64,000 nt of DNA, from the NCBI RefSeq assembly GCF_000718775.1, contig NZ_JOCB01000058.1, positions 1 to 64,000 of the forward strand. The letters run 5' to 3'. The notes under the pieces were generated by a model that was not told where the DNA came from, searched no databases, and saw only the letters and a program-made list of their open reading frames with translations. Positions 55,851 to 64,000 of the stretch are shown here, piece after piece. Numbering within the stretch: the first letter of the stretch is position 1; every line of letters starts with the position of its first letter. The stretch is from Streptomyces sp. NRRL S-31 (GTDB lineage Bacteria; Actinomycetota; Actinomycetes; Streptomycetales; Streptomycetaceae). The translations under genes and the position numbers were made by a program.

Positions 55851-56659
55851 AGCGGCTGCGGGGCCCGGCCGCGCTCCTCGCCGCGGCCCTGCTCCTGACG
55901 GGCTGCGCCCAGTCCGTCGACCCCATCGAACGCCTCGGCAAGAAGGCCGCCGAAGGGGTGCGCCCGCACCGCCCCGCCGCCGACCGCGCCTACCGGCGGT
56001 GGGGCCTGGTCCGGCCGCTCGCGCGTTCCCCGCTGCACCCGGCACGCCCGCTCGCCGGCCGCCGCGGGGCGCGCGCCCTGCCCCCGGTGGTCGACCACGT
56101 CCCCACCCGGGACCCGGTCGTCTTCCTCACCTACGACGACGGCGCCGAACGGGACCCCCGCTTCGTCGACATGGTCCGCGAACTCCGCCTCCCGGTCGCC
56201 CTCTTCCTCACCGACAGCGTCGCCGCCCCCGGGTACGGCCACTTCGCCCGGCTGCGCGCGCTCGGCGCCGGCATCGAGAACCACACCGTCGACCACCGGG
56301 CCCTGGCCGGACTGCCGTACACCGGCCAGCGCGCCGAGATCTGCGGCCAGCAGGACCGCCTCCGCACCCGCCTCGGCGCCCGCCCCCGCCTCTTCCGCCC
56401 GCCCTACGGCTCCTACGACCCCGTCACCCTGCGCGCCGCAGCCGGCTGCGGCATCTCCGCGCTCGTCCTGTGGCGCGCCGCCCTCACCCCGGCCGGTCTC
56501 GCCTGCCCGCACGGCCCCCGCCGGCTCCGCCCCGGCGACATCGTCCTGGTGGGCCCCGACGAGTCCGCGGAACTCCCGCTGCGGGAACGCACCGCACGGG
56601 TGCTGCGCGAGGCCCAGGAACAGGGGCTGACCGTCGGGCGACTCGAGGACTACCTCTAG
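55847..56659 (+). CDS. CE4 deacetylase-like lipoprotein, degenerate catalytic motifs
   Basis: 270 residues, starting GTG in the GTGA overlap with the upstream paralogue. The lipobox is LLLTGC (Cys20). Motif 1 LTYDDGAERD, motif 2 NHTVDH and motif 3 FRPPYGSYD are kept, but motif 4 is not recognisable and motif 5 reads DIVLVGPDE where the paralogue has DIVLTHFRG, so the catalytic His is lost. Both proteins share the end (V)xRLEDYL, showing tandem duplication. It may bind glycan, assist its neighbour, or retain weak activity. Confidence 0.85.
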   Translation: MKRLRGPAALLAAALLLTGCAQSVDPIERLGKKAAEGVRPHRPAADRAYRRWGLVRPLARSPLHPARPLAGRRGARALPPVVDHVPTRDPVVFLTYDDGAERDPRFVDMVRELRLPVALFLTDSVAAPGYGHFARLRALGAGIENHTVDHRALAGLPYTGQRAEICGQQDRLRTRLGARPRLFRPPYGSYDPVTLRAAAGCGISALVLWRAALTPAGLACPHGPRRLRPGDIVLVGPDESAELPLRERTARVLREAQEQGLTVGRLEDYL

Positions 56660-56709
56660 TCGAACCGGCCCGTCCGACGCGGCCCGCGGGCCGACGCGAC
56701 GCACGGCAA

Positions 56710-56736
56710 TTGGCACTCCGCTTGACCGAGTGCTAA
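56710..56736 (+). promoter_or_regulatory. CIRCE operator 1 (HrcA site)
   Basis: TTGGCACTC, nine bases, GAGTGCTAA: an exact CIRCE element. The spacer contains TTGACC (56722-56727), the likely -35 box of groES. Confidence 0.97.
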
Positions 56737-56749
56737 TCGCGGTCATAGT
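56722..56749 (+). promoter_or_regulatory. Promoter of groES-groEL1
   Basis: TTGACC (56722-56727) and CATAGT (56744-56749) are 16 bp apart. The -35 box lies inside the first CIRCE element, and the second CIRCE is just downstream of the transcription start. Confidence 0.7.
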
Positions 56750-56756
56750 CTCGGCT

Positions 56757-56783
56757 CTGGCACTCAGCAGGTGAGAGTGCCAA
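56757..56783 (+). promoter_or_regulatory. CIRCE operator 2 (HrcA site)
   Basis: CTGGCACTC, nine bases, GAGTGCCAA. It differs from the consensus only at the first base of the left arm and the seventh base of the right arm. It lies 101 bp before groES in the leader. Confidence 0.95.
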
Positions 56784-56883
56784 CAAACGCGACGGGCAGG
56801 TCCGGCACCCGCGACGACGGATCGACCTGGTCGCCACCTCAGACAGTTAACCCCGTGAGATCTCCGAAGGGGGAGGTCGGATC

Positions 56884-57192
56884 GTGACGACCGCCAGCTC
56901 CAAGGTTGCCATCAAGCCGCTCGAGGACCGCATCGTGGTCCAGCCGCTGGACGCCGAGCAGACCACGGCCTCTGGCCTGGTCATTCCGGACACCGCGAAG
57001 GAGAAGCCCCAGGAGGGCGCCGTCCTCGCCGTGGGCCCGGGCCGGTTCGAGAACGGCGAGCGCCTTCCGCTCGACGTCAAGGTCGGCGACGTCGTCCTGT
57101 ACAGCAAGTACGGCGGCACCGAGGTGAAGTACAACGGCGACGAGTACCTCGTCCTCTCGGCTCGCGACGTCCTCGCGATCATCGAGAAGTAA
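56884..57192 (+). CDS. groES: Co-chaperonin GroES
   Basis: Lid of the GroEL folding chamber. 102 residues, starting GTG 56884 ([20 protein letters not shown]) with GGAGGT upstream. The mobile loop is [20 protein letters not shown] (about 25-44). It is controlled by two CIRCE sites, so it is heat-induced through HrcA. A 120-nt spacer with a hairpin separates it from groEL1. Confidence 0.98.
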   Translation: MTTASSKVAIKPLEDRIVVQPLDAEQTTASGLVIPDTAKEKPQEGAVLAVGPGRFENGERLPLDVKVGDVVLYSKYGGTEVKYNGDEYLVLSARDVLAIIEK

Positions 57193-58935
<1,743 letters not shown>

Positions 58936-58938
<3 letters not shown>

Positions 58939-58971
58939 GGCGACCGCCCGCGCGTGAGGCGACCGCCCGCG
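58936..58971. repeat. Tandem duplication at the groEL1 stop codon
   Basis: The 17-mer TGAGGCGACCGCCCGCG, beginning with the groEL1 stop codon, is repeated once immediately downstream. It looks like a recent slippage event. Confidence 0.7.
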
Positions 58972-58974
58972 AGT

Positions 58975-59011
58975 GAAGGCCCGGCACCCCGTCGAGGGGG
59001 GCCGGGCCTTC
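58975..59011 (+). terminator. Terminator after groEL1
   Basis: GAAGGCCCGGC (58975-58985) pairs with GCCGGGCCTTC (59001-59011), an 11-bp stem with a GC-rich loop, followed by GCCCTGTCC. Confidence 0.75.
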
Positions 59012-59139
59012 GCCCTGTCCGGGCTCCCGGGCGCCGCACCGGCGGCGCGGACGGTCCGTGGGGCGCCGCCCCGGGCACCCCGGCCCGGTGAACGCCCCGC
59101 CCGTTCCCTCTCTCCCGGGACGGCTGCGGCACACGTCCG

Positions 59140-59913
59140 CTACTGCGGCCCGTACTTGCGCCCCGTACGGGAGCTGACACCGCCCAGCAGCCCGCGCGGC
59201 GCCAGCTTCACCAGCCCCATCAGTGCCTTGTACCGGGGGTCGGGGATGGACACCGACCTGCCGCGCGCCAGGTCGGTCAGGGCCGCCGCGACCAGCTTGT
59301 CCGCGTCCAGCCACATCCAGTCGGGGATGTTGTCCGTGCCCATCCCCGCGCGCTGGTGGAACTCGGTGCGCACGAACCCCGGGCACAGCGCCATCAGCCG
59401 GACCCCGCTGCCCGCCAGGTCCTTCGCCGCGCCCTGGGTGAACTGCACGACCCACGCCTTGGACGCGCCGTAGGTGCCGCGCGGGAGGAAGGCGGCCACC
59501 GAGGCCACGTTCACCACGCCGCCCCGGCCGCGCTCGCGCATCGCCTCGGCGGCCGCCGACGTCAGCCGGAGCACCGCCTCGCAGTGCACCTTGAGCATCC
59601 GCAGCTCGTCCGCCATCGGGACGTCCAGATAGCGGCCCTTGTTGCCGAAGCCGGCGTTGTTGACCAGCAGGTCGACCGGGTTCTTGCGGTCGCCGAGCCG
59701 GTCGGCCACCGACTCGATGCCCTTGTCCTGCGCGAGGTCGGCGGTCAGCACCTCCACTTCGATGCCGTGCCGGTCGTGCAGTTCCGTCGCCTGGTCCCGC
59801 AGCCGCTTGGTGTCCCGGGCCACCAGCACCAGGTCATGCCCGTCCGCCGCGAGCCGCCGCGCGAACGCGGCACCGATCCCCGCGGTCGATCCCGTAATCA
59901 GAGCCGTTGTCAT
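59140..59913 (-). CDS. Short-chain dehydrogenase/reductase
   Basis: 257 residues. The dinucleotide loop is ITGSTAGIG (about 6-14), then NNAGFGNKG (about 89-97). The catalytic Ser is in VNVASVAAF and the Tyr/Lys in YGASKAW. The RTGRKYGPQ tail and overall pattern fit the DltE/YqjQ-like subgroup of SDRs. The start is ATG 59913, with TACCCT ending 6 nt upstream, a leaderless signature. It lies downstream of and co-oriented with the MOSC gene. Substrate unknown. Confidence 0.85.
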   Translation of the reverse strand: MTTALITGSTAGIGAAFARRLAADGHDLVLVARDTKRLRDQATELHDRHGIEVEVLTADLAQDKGIESVADRLGDRKNPVDLLVNNAGFGNKGRYLDVPMADELRMLKVHCEAVLRLTSAAAEAMRERGRGGVVNVASVAAFLPRGTYGASKAWVVQFTQGAAKDLAGSGVRLMALCPGFVRTEFHQRAGMGTDNIPDWMWLDADKLVAAALTDLARGRSVSIPDPRYKALMGLVKLAPRGLLGGVSSRTGRKYGPQ

Positions 59914-59989
59914 GGCCCAAGGGTAGTGACCCGGACCGACAGCCTCCGCCGGCCGCGCGCACCCCGCACCGCGCGTCGCCGACGGCCGC

Positions 59990-60658
59990 TCAGCCGCCGT
60001 GCTCCGCCACGTACTCCCGGGCCTTGGCCAGTGCCTCCGGGTGCAGCGCCGCGCCCGCCGCGAGCAGCCGGGGCAGCAGCTCCCGCTCGGTGGTGACGGC
60101 GCGGAACTCCATCGCCGCCGTCACCCCGTGGTCCGGCCGGTGCACGATCTCGACCGGGTCGCCCGCCCGTATCTCACCCGGTTCGATCACCCGGAGGTAG
60201 GCGCCCGTCGCGCCCTTCCGGGTGAACCTGCGGACCCATCCGCGTTCGCCCAGATGGCCCTGGAACGTGTTGCAGGGAATGCGCCCGGAGGTCACCTCCA
60301 GCACCACCGTGGGACCGATCCGCCAGCGCTCGCCGATCAGCGCCCCGGAGACGTCGAGGCCGTCCGTCGTCAGGTTCTCGCCGAAGCAACCGTTGGCCAG
60401 CGATCGGCCCAGTTCGCGCTCCCACGCGTCCAGGTCCTCCCGGGCGAACGCGTACACCGCCTGGTCGTCCCCGCCGTGATGCCGGGTGTCGCAGACGGTG
60501 TCCCCGGCCAGCCCGCTCCCGCCGACCCCCTTGGGTCCCGGTGCCGCCACCCGCACCGGCCCTGCGGCCGGCTGCTTGTCGATGGCGGTCACACCGTCGG
60601 GCTGGTTCGTGTAGGGCACGGGACGGGGGCGGCCCAGGTTCACGGAGAGAAGCTTCAT
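59990..60658 (-). CDS. MOSC-domain protein, YiiM-like
   Basis: 222 residues, MKLLSVNLGRPRPVPYTNQP. The MOSC beta-barrel includes GVGGSGLAGDTVCDTRHHGG, FGENLTTDGLDVSGALIGER and the conserved Cys in VTSGRIPCNTFQGHLGE, which in this family handles sulfur at a molybdenum cofactor. YiiM-type proteins reduce N-hydroxylated substrates. The start is ATG 60658, with TAGCGT ending 6 nt upstream. It is divergent from the LysR gene by 80 bp, so it may be the regulator's target. Confidence 0.87.
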   Translation of the reverse strand: MKLLSVNLGRPRPVPYTNQPDGVTAIDKQPAAGPVRVAAPGPKGVGGSGLAGDTVCDTRHHGGDDQAVYAFAREDLDAWERELGRSLANGCFGENLTTDGLDVSGALIGERWRIGPTVVLEVTSGRIPCNTFQGHLGERGWVRRFTRKGATGAYLRVIEPGEIRAGDPVEIVHRPDHGVTAAMEFRAVTTERELLPRLLAAGAALHPEALAKAREYVAEHGG

Positions 60659-60738
60659 CCCCGCACGCTATGCGATCGCCACCCAAAGAAGCGACGCATT
60701 ATCGGATGCTCCACCCAAGGCTGACTTATGCTCGACGG

Positions 60739-61638
60739 GTGATCGAGGCCCGTCATCTCCGCGTCCTGCGCGCCGTCGCCACCACCGGCTCCTTCTCGGC
60801 GGCGGGGCGTGAACTGGGCTGCACCCAGCCCGCCGTCAGCCAGCAGATGAAGGCCCTCGAAGCCTCGGTCGGCACCCCGCTGCTGATCCGCAACGGGCGC
60901 GAGATGCGCCTCACCCAGGCCGGCGAGGCCCTCGTCCGGCACGCCTCCGGCATCCTCGCCGGGCTCACCGCGGCCGAGGAGGAGGTCGCCGCCATCGCCG
61001 GCCTGCGCGCGGGCCGGGTCCGGCTGGTCTCCTTCCCCAGCGGCAGCTCCACGCTGGTCCCGACGGCCCTGGCGGCCCTGCGCGCCGCCCATCCCGGCAC
61101 CCGCGTCTCCCTGGAGGAGGCCGAGCCCCCGAGGTCCGTGGAGCTGCTGCGCGAGGGTGACTGCGACGTGGCCCTGGCCTTCCGCTACGAGGGGGCCGCG
61201 GTCGCCGAGGAGTGGGACGACCTCGTCGTCCGCCCGCTGCTGACGGACCGTCTGGTCGCCCTGGTGCCCGAACGCCACCGCCTCGCGCGCGCGGAACACG
61301 TCGCCATCGGGGAGCTGGCCCGCGAGCCCTGGATCGCGGGCTGCCCGCGCTGCCGTGGCCAGCTGGTCGAGGTGTGCGAGGGCGCCGGGTTCACCCCGCG
61401 CATCGACTTCGCCACGGACGACTACCCGGCCGTGGTCGGCCTGGTCGGCGCGGGCCTCGGCGTCGCCGTACTGCCCCAGCTGGCCGTGGAGTCGGTACGG
61501 CCGCGGGGCGCGCGCACGGTACGGCTGGAACCGGCGGTCCGGCGGGAGATCGTCGCCCTCACCCTGCCCGACCTGGCCCAGGTGCCGGCCGTCTCGGCGA
61601 CGCTGGAGCAGCTGGCACGGGCGGCCGGGCGCGGGTAG
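60739..61638 (+). CDS. LysR-family transcriptional regulator
   Basis: 299 residues. The N-terminal winged helix is HLRVLRAVATTGSFSAAGRE with LGCTQPAVSQQMKALEASVG (about 5-45). The substrate-binding domain (about 90-295) includes RVRLVSFPSGSSTLVPTALA and LVGAGLGVAVLPQLAVESVR. The start is GTG 60739, with TATGCT ending 6 nt upstream (leaderless type). It shares an 80-bp divergent region with the MOSC gene, where GCAT-TATCGG-ATGC (60697-60710) could be a half-palindromic binding site. Confidence 0.9.
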   Translation: MIEARHLRVLRAVATTGSFSAAGRELGCTQPAVSQQMKALEASVGTPLLIRNGREMRLTQAGEALVRHASGILAGLTAAEEEVAAIAGLRAGRVRLVSFPSGSSTLVPTALAALRAAHPGTRVSLEEAEPPRSVELLREGDCDVALAFRYEGAAVAEEWDDLVVRPLLTDRLVALVPERHRLARAEHVAIGELAREPWIAGCPRCRGQLVEVCEGAGFTPRIDFATDDYPAVVGLVGAGLGVAVLPQLAVESVRPRGARTVRLEPAVRREIVALTLPDLAQVPAVSATLEQLARAAGRG

Positions 61639-61911
61639 CGGCGGCCGGGTACCCAAGGGGCAGGTCCGGGGGCGGGGCGTACAGGTCGGGGTCGCGGGGC
61701 GCCCAGGGGCGGGGCGGCGGGACGTACGGCGACGGGGCGCGTTCAGGGTCACGGCGGCGGGTCACGGCGGGGTGTCGCAGGGCTACGGCGGGGGATCGCC
61801 GCGGGGTCACGGCGCGGCGGGCCTCGGGGGCAGAGTCATGGGCACGCGTGGGGCGTGCCCAAGTTGGATGTGCGGACGCACCCGGTGGGCTGTGGGTGCT
61901 GAAACGTTCCT
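61639..61911. other. GC-rich spacer with degenerate short repeats
   Basis: About 270 bp between the LysR gene and whiD. Irregular repeats of GGGTCACGGCGG and TACGGCG occur at about 61700-61830. No gene, promoter or clear terminator was recognised. Confidence 0.4.
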
Positions 61912-62241
61912 TCAGTGCTGCGGAGCGGTGTTGCCGCTGGTGGTCGAGGCCGCCACCAGGCGGTTGCGTGCCCGCCCCATCAACTCCTCACGCTCGTCCT
62001 CGGTCAGGCCGCCCCAGACGCCGTACGGCTCGCGCACCGCCAACGCGTGCGCCGCGCACTCCGCACGGACCGGGCACCTCATGCAGACCTCCTTGGCCGA
62101 GTTCTCGCGAGCGCTCCGAGCCGCCCCGCGCTCGCCCTCCGGGTGGAAGAAGAGCGAGCTGTCCACGCCGCGGCAGGCAGCCAGCAGCTGCCAGTCCCAC
62201 AGGTCCGCGTTCGGTCCGGGAAGGCGGGAGAAATCTGCCAT
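61912..62241 (-). CDS. whiD: WhiB-like sporulation regulator WhiD
   Basis: 109 residues from ATG 62241 (MADFSRLPGPNADLWDWQLL). Cys23, Cys53, Cys56 and Cys62 would bind a [4Fe-4S] cluster; the turn GVWGG (74-78) and a basic C-terminal helix (MGRARNRLV) complete the Wbl fold. WhiD of S. coelicolor is needed for late spore maturation. Its position, divergent from bldM and close to sigD, matches that locus. Wbl proteins act by binding the vegetative sigma factor and/or DNA. Confidence 0.93.
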   Translation of the reverse strand: MADFSRLPGPNADLWDWQLLAACRGVDSSLFFHPEGERGAARSARENSAKEVCMRCPVRAECAAHALAVREPYGVWGGLTEDEREELMGRARNRLVAASTTSGNTAPQH

Positions 62242-62470
62242 TACGTGACCCCTTGTCGCCGTTCTGGGCGGATACGGTGCCAACGACCGTACATCTCCGG
62301 TCTAAGGAGATGAAAATATGACTCATTGCGAATCTAGCCCCGGACACTACGAAACGGGAAGAAAAGGGGCCGAATGGGGCATAGGTTGTGATGAAAAGTT
62401 GAGGGTCCGTTGGGCATGTCTGCACCGTGTCGATGCCCTCACATAGAGTGCCGAAGACGGCACGCGGGCC

Positions 62471-62498
62471 CGTAACTCTTTCGAGTGACCGTCGTTGA
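62471..62498 (+). promoter_or_regulatory. Sigma-BldN-type promoter of bldM
   Basis: CGTAAC (62471-62476) and CGTTGA (62493-62498) are separated by exactly 16 bp, the consensus known for the developmental ECF sigma factor BldN, whose known targets include bldM. Transcription would start near 62505, about 120 nt before bldM. Confidence 0.85.
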
Positions 62499-62622
62499 GA
62501 GTGCGGAGGCGGTTGAAAACACAAGCGCTCGGGCAGGCGTCCGAGACGGTCGACCGCACAGGTGACGATTCCGTACCAGCCTGGAGGCTCAAGGTGACGC
62601 GCATCAGCTGCGGAGGGCGGTC

Positions 62623-63234
62623 ATGACATCCGTCCTCGTCTGCGACGACTCCCCGCTTGCCCGAGAAGCGCTCCGCCGCGCGGTGGCGACCGTGCCCGGC
62701 GTCGAGCGTGTGACGACGGCGGCCAACGGCGAGGAAGTCCTCCGCCGCTGGGGCGCCGACCGCTCCGACCTCATTCTGATGGACGTGCGCATGCCCGGTC
62801 TGGGCGGCGTCGAGACAGTGCGCCGGCTGCTGTCCGCCGACCCGGGCGCACGCATCATCATGCTCACCGTCGCCGAGGACCTGGACGGGGTGGCCCTCGC
62901 GGTCGCCGCAGGCGCCCGCGGCTACCTGCACAAGGACGCCTCGCGCGCGGAACTGCGCGCCACGGTGACGCAGGCGCTCGCCGACCCGACCTGGCGGCTC
63001 GCCCCGCGCCGGCTGCGCTCGGCGGAGATGGGCGCGGCGCCCACGCTCACCGCGCGGGAGATCCAGGTCCTGGAGGGCATGAGCCACGGGCGCTCGAACG
63101 CCGAGATCGGCCGCGAGCTGTTCCTCTCCGAGGACACCGTCAAGACGCACGCCCGCCGCCTGTTCAAGAAACTCGGTGCCTCGGACCGGGCCCACGCGGT
63201 GGCCCTCGGCTTCCGCTGGGGACTGGTCCGGTAA
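62623..63234 (+). CDS. bldM: Developmental response regulator BldM
   Basis: 203 residues. The receiver domain (about 1-120) keeps Asp8, Asp9 and the phospho-acceptor position Asp54 (LMDVRMPG); the Lys in YLHKDAS is present. The C-terminal LuxR-type helix-turn-helix is LTAREIQVLEGMSHGRSNAE with LSEDTVKTHARRLFKKLGAS. In Streptomyces BldM acts without phosphorylation, as a homodimer on early aerial-growth genes and with WhiI on late genes. It is expressed from the BldN-type promoter upstream; whiD is divergent. Confidence 0.95.
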   Translation: MTSVLVCDDSPLAREALRRAVATVPGVERVTTAANGEEVLRRWGADRSDLILMDVRMPGLGGVETVRRLLSADPGARIIMLTVAEDLDGVALAVAAGARGYLHKDASRAELRATVTQALADPTWRLAPRRLRSAEMGAAPTLTAREIQVLEGMSHGRSNAEIGRELFLSEDTVKTHARRLFKKLGASDRAHAVALGFRWGLVR

Positions 63235-63654
63235 CGAGCGCCGTACCCCGCGCGCCGCCCGGCGCCGGGCACACCCGACCACGCTCCCTCCGCCGCCCCT
63301 GCGGTGGCTCCGGTCCGGTGGCTCCCGCCACGGACGACCGGCCGAGGTGACGACACCGGGTCTGCCCGGGGCCGCCCGGCGGTCGTCCGGTGCGGTCGGG
63401 TGCCGCGCGATCACGTATTTCGGTGCACAGGTGCCGGTACCGGGCGCGCGGTGCCGAACGGGTCGCGGGGGTGCGACGGCGCCCGGCGCGGCACGTCACC
63501 GCGTCGGCGCAGCACCCCGCTCGACCCGTGGAAGGGGCATCCGCAAGGCGGCCCGCCGGACGCGCGCTGCTCGTTTCGGCGCGGATGCCGCATCCTTGGA
63601 GTTGTGGAGTCTCTCGGGGACGAGTCGGTCGAGCGGAAGGGGAGGGCGCAGGGG
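63235..63654. other. bldM-sigma gene spacer
   Basis: About 420 bp. GCCCGGCGCCGGGC, a perfect palindrome shortly after bldM (around 63256-63270), could be a terminator stem. No gene is recognised; a promoter for the sigma gene must lie here but I see no clear consensus. Confidence 0.45.
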
Positions 63655-64000
63655 ATGAGTGCCGGCGCACCTGCTCATAACGCTTCGGTGCACAACCACG
63701 AACACGATGCGACGGACCGGACGGCCGCAGGGCACCATGGACCGATGCGCGACGACGATGCGGGCACGGCCCACGGGGCGTTCGGCGGGCTCGTGCATCG
63801 CGCGGTCGACGGGGACGAGCAGGCCACGCACGATCTGCTCGCCCATGTCCACCCGCTGGCGCTGCGCTACTGCCGGACCCGGCTGTCCCGGCTCCCCGGC
63901 GACGCGCGCCACTTCGTCGAGGACCTCGCCCAGGAGGTCTGTGTGGCGGTCCTGCTCGCGCTGCCCCGCTACCGCGACACCGGCCGCCCCTTCGAGGCGT
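63655..64000 (+). CDS. sigD: ECF sigma factor SigD-like (partial, right edge)
   Basis: The N-terminal 115 codons are visible before the window ends. ATG 63655 has GGAGGG about 10 nt upstream; ATG 63745 (MRDDDAGTAHGAFGGLVHRA) is an in-frame alternative nearer the conserved part. Region 2 is recognisable: DEQATHDLLAHVHPLALRYC, then HFVEDLAQEVCVAVLLALPR. The identity rests on position after bldM and on the resemblance to SigD encoded next to bldM in S. coelicolor. Regions 2.3 to 4 are outside the window. Confidence 0.82.
   Translation, partial: MSAGAPAHNASVHNHEHDATDRTAAGHHGPMRDDDAGTAHGAFGGLVHRAVDGDEQATHDLLAHVHPLALRYCRTRLSRLPGDARHFVEDLAQEVCVAVLLALPRYRDTGRPFEA

Overview
This window is a chromosomal core segment of a Streptomyces species. 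The evidence is very high GC with strong third-position GC bias, frequent GTG starts, the order str operon, S10-spc-alpha ribosomal supercluster, truA, rplM-rpsI, glmM, coaA, glmS, acpS, alr, tsaE/tsaB/rimI/tsaD, groES-groEL1, and a closing developmental cluster of whiD, bldM and an ECF sigma gene that matches sigD of S. coelicolor. No tRNA, rRNA, insertion sequence, phage gene or CRISPR array was seen.

Layout. 1-1.6 kb: a cyclase-fold-like protein cut by the left edge and a Crp/Fnr-type regulator, both on the minus strand. 1.7-6.4 kb: rpsL-rpsG-fusA-tuf. 6.5-8.2 kb: one minus-strand winged-helix gene and a long structured leader. 8.2-24.5 kb: rpsJ to rplQ, including secY, adk, map, infA and rpoA, then truA. 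25.6-31.0 kb: a five-member envelope polysaccharide cassette (processive GT2 synthase, GH26-like lipoprotein, GT-C transferase, a relic of UDP-glucose dehydrogenase, DPM1-like synthase). 32-33.2 kb: rplM-rpsI. 33.4-43.6 kb: amino-sugar, CoA, acyl-carrier and cell-wall precursor enzymes (glmM, coaA, glmS, acpS, nnr, alr) with a DUF389 protein, a small secreted SH3-like protein and an SDR. 43.8-49 kb: the t6A tRNA-modification set tsaE, tsaB, tsaD with rimI, a catalytically degenerate L,D-transpeptidase-like protein and a tiny gene behind a perfect iron-box palindrome. 49-56.7 kb: a candidate small RNA, a LacI regulator, an LCP protein, a DGPF/YCII protein paired with an ECF42-type sigma factor carrying a pentapeptide minisatellite, a THUMP-like methyltransferase and two tandem CE4 lipoproteins. 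56.7-59 kb: groES-groEL1 under two CIRCE operators. 59-61.6 kb: SDR, MOSC and LysR genes. 61.9-64 kb: whiD, bldM and the start of the sigma gene.

How it works together. Most of the window builds and runs the ribosome and cell envelope: translation factors and ribosomal proteins, protein secretion and N-terminal processing, tRNA t6A modification, and the amino-sugar, CoA and D-Ala supply for wall synthesis. The envelope cassette and the LCP/CE4 genes act on wall or surface glycans. Regulation visible in the DNA includes a sigma-BldN-type promoter before bldM, CIRCE before groES, an IdeR/DmdR1-type iron box, an identical 28-nt element in the rpsL and rpsJ leaders, many intercistronic hairpins, and a run of about a dozen genes whose -10 box sits 6-7 bases before the start codon, the mark of leaderless mRNAs.

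The most novel-looking items are the small RNA candidate at about 49.04 kb, the ECF42 sigma minisatellite, the polysaccharide cassette with its dehydrogenase relic, and the iron-box small gene.
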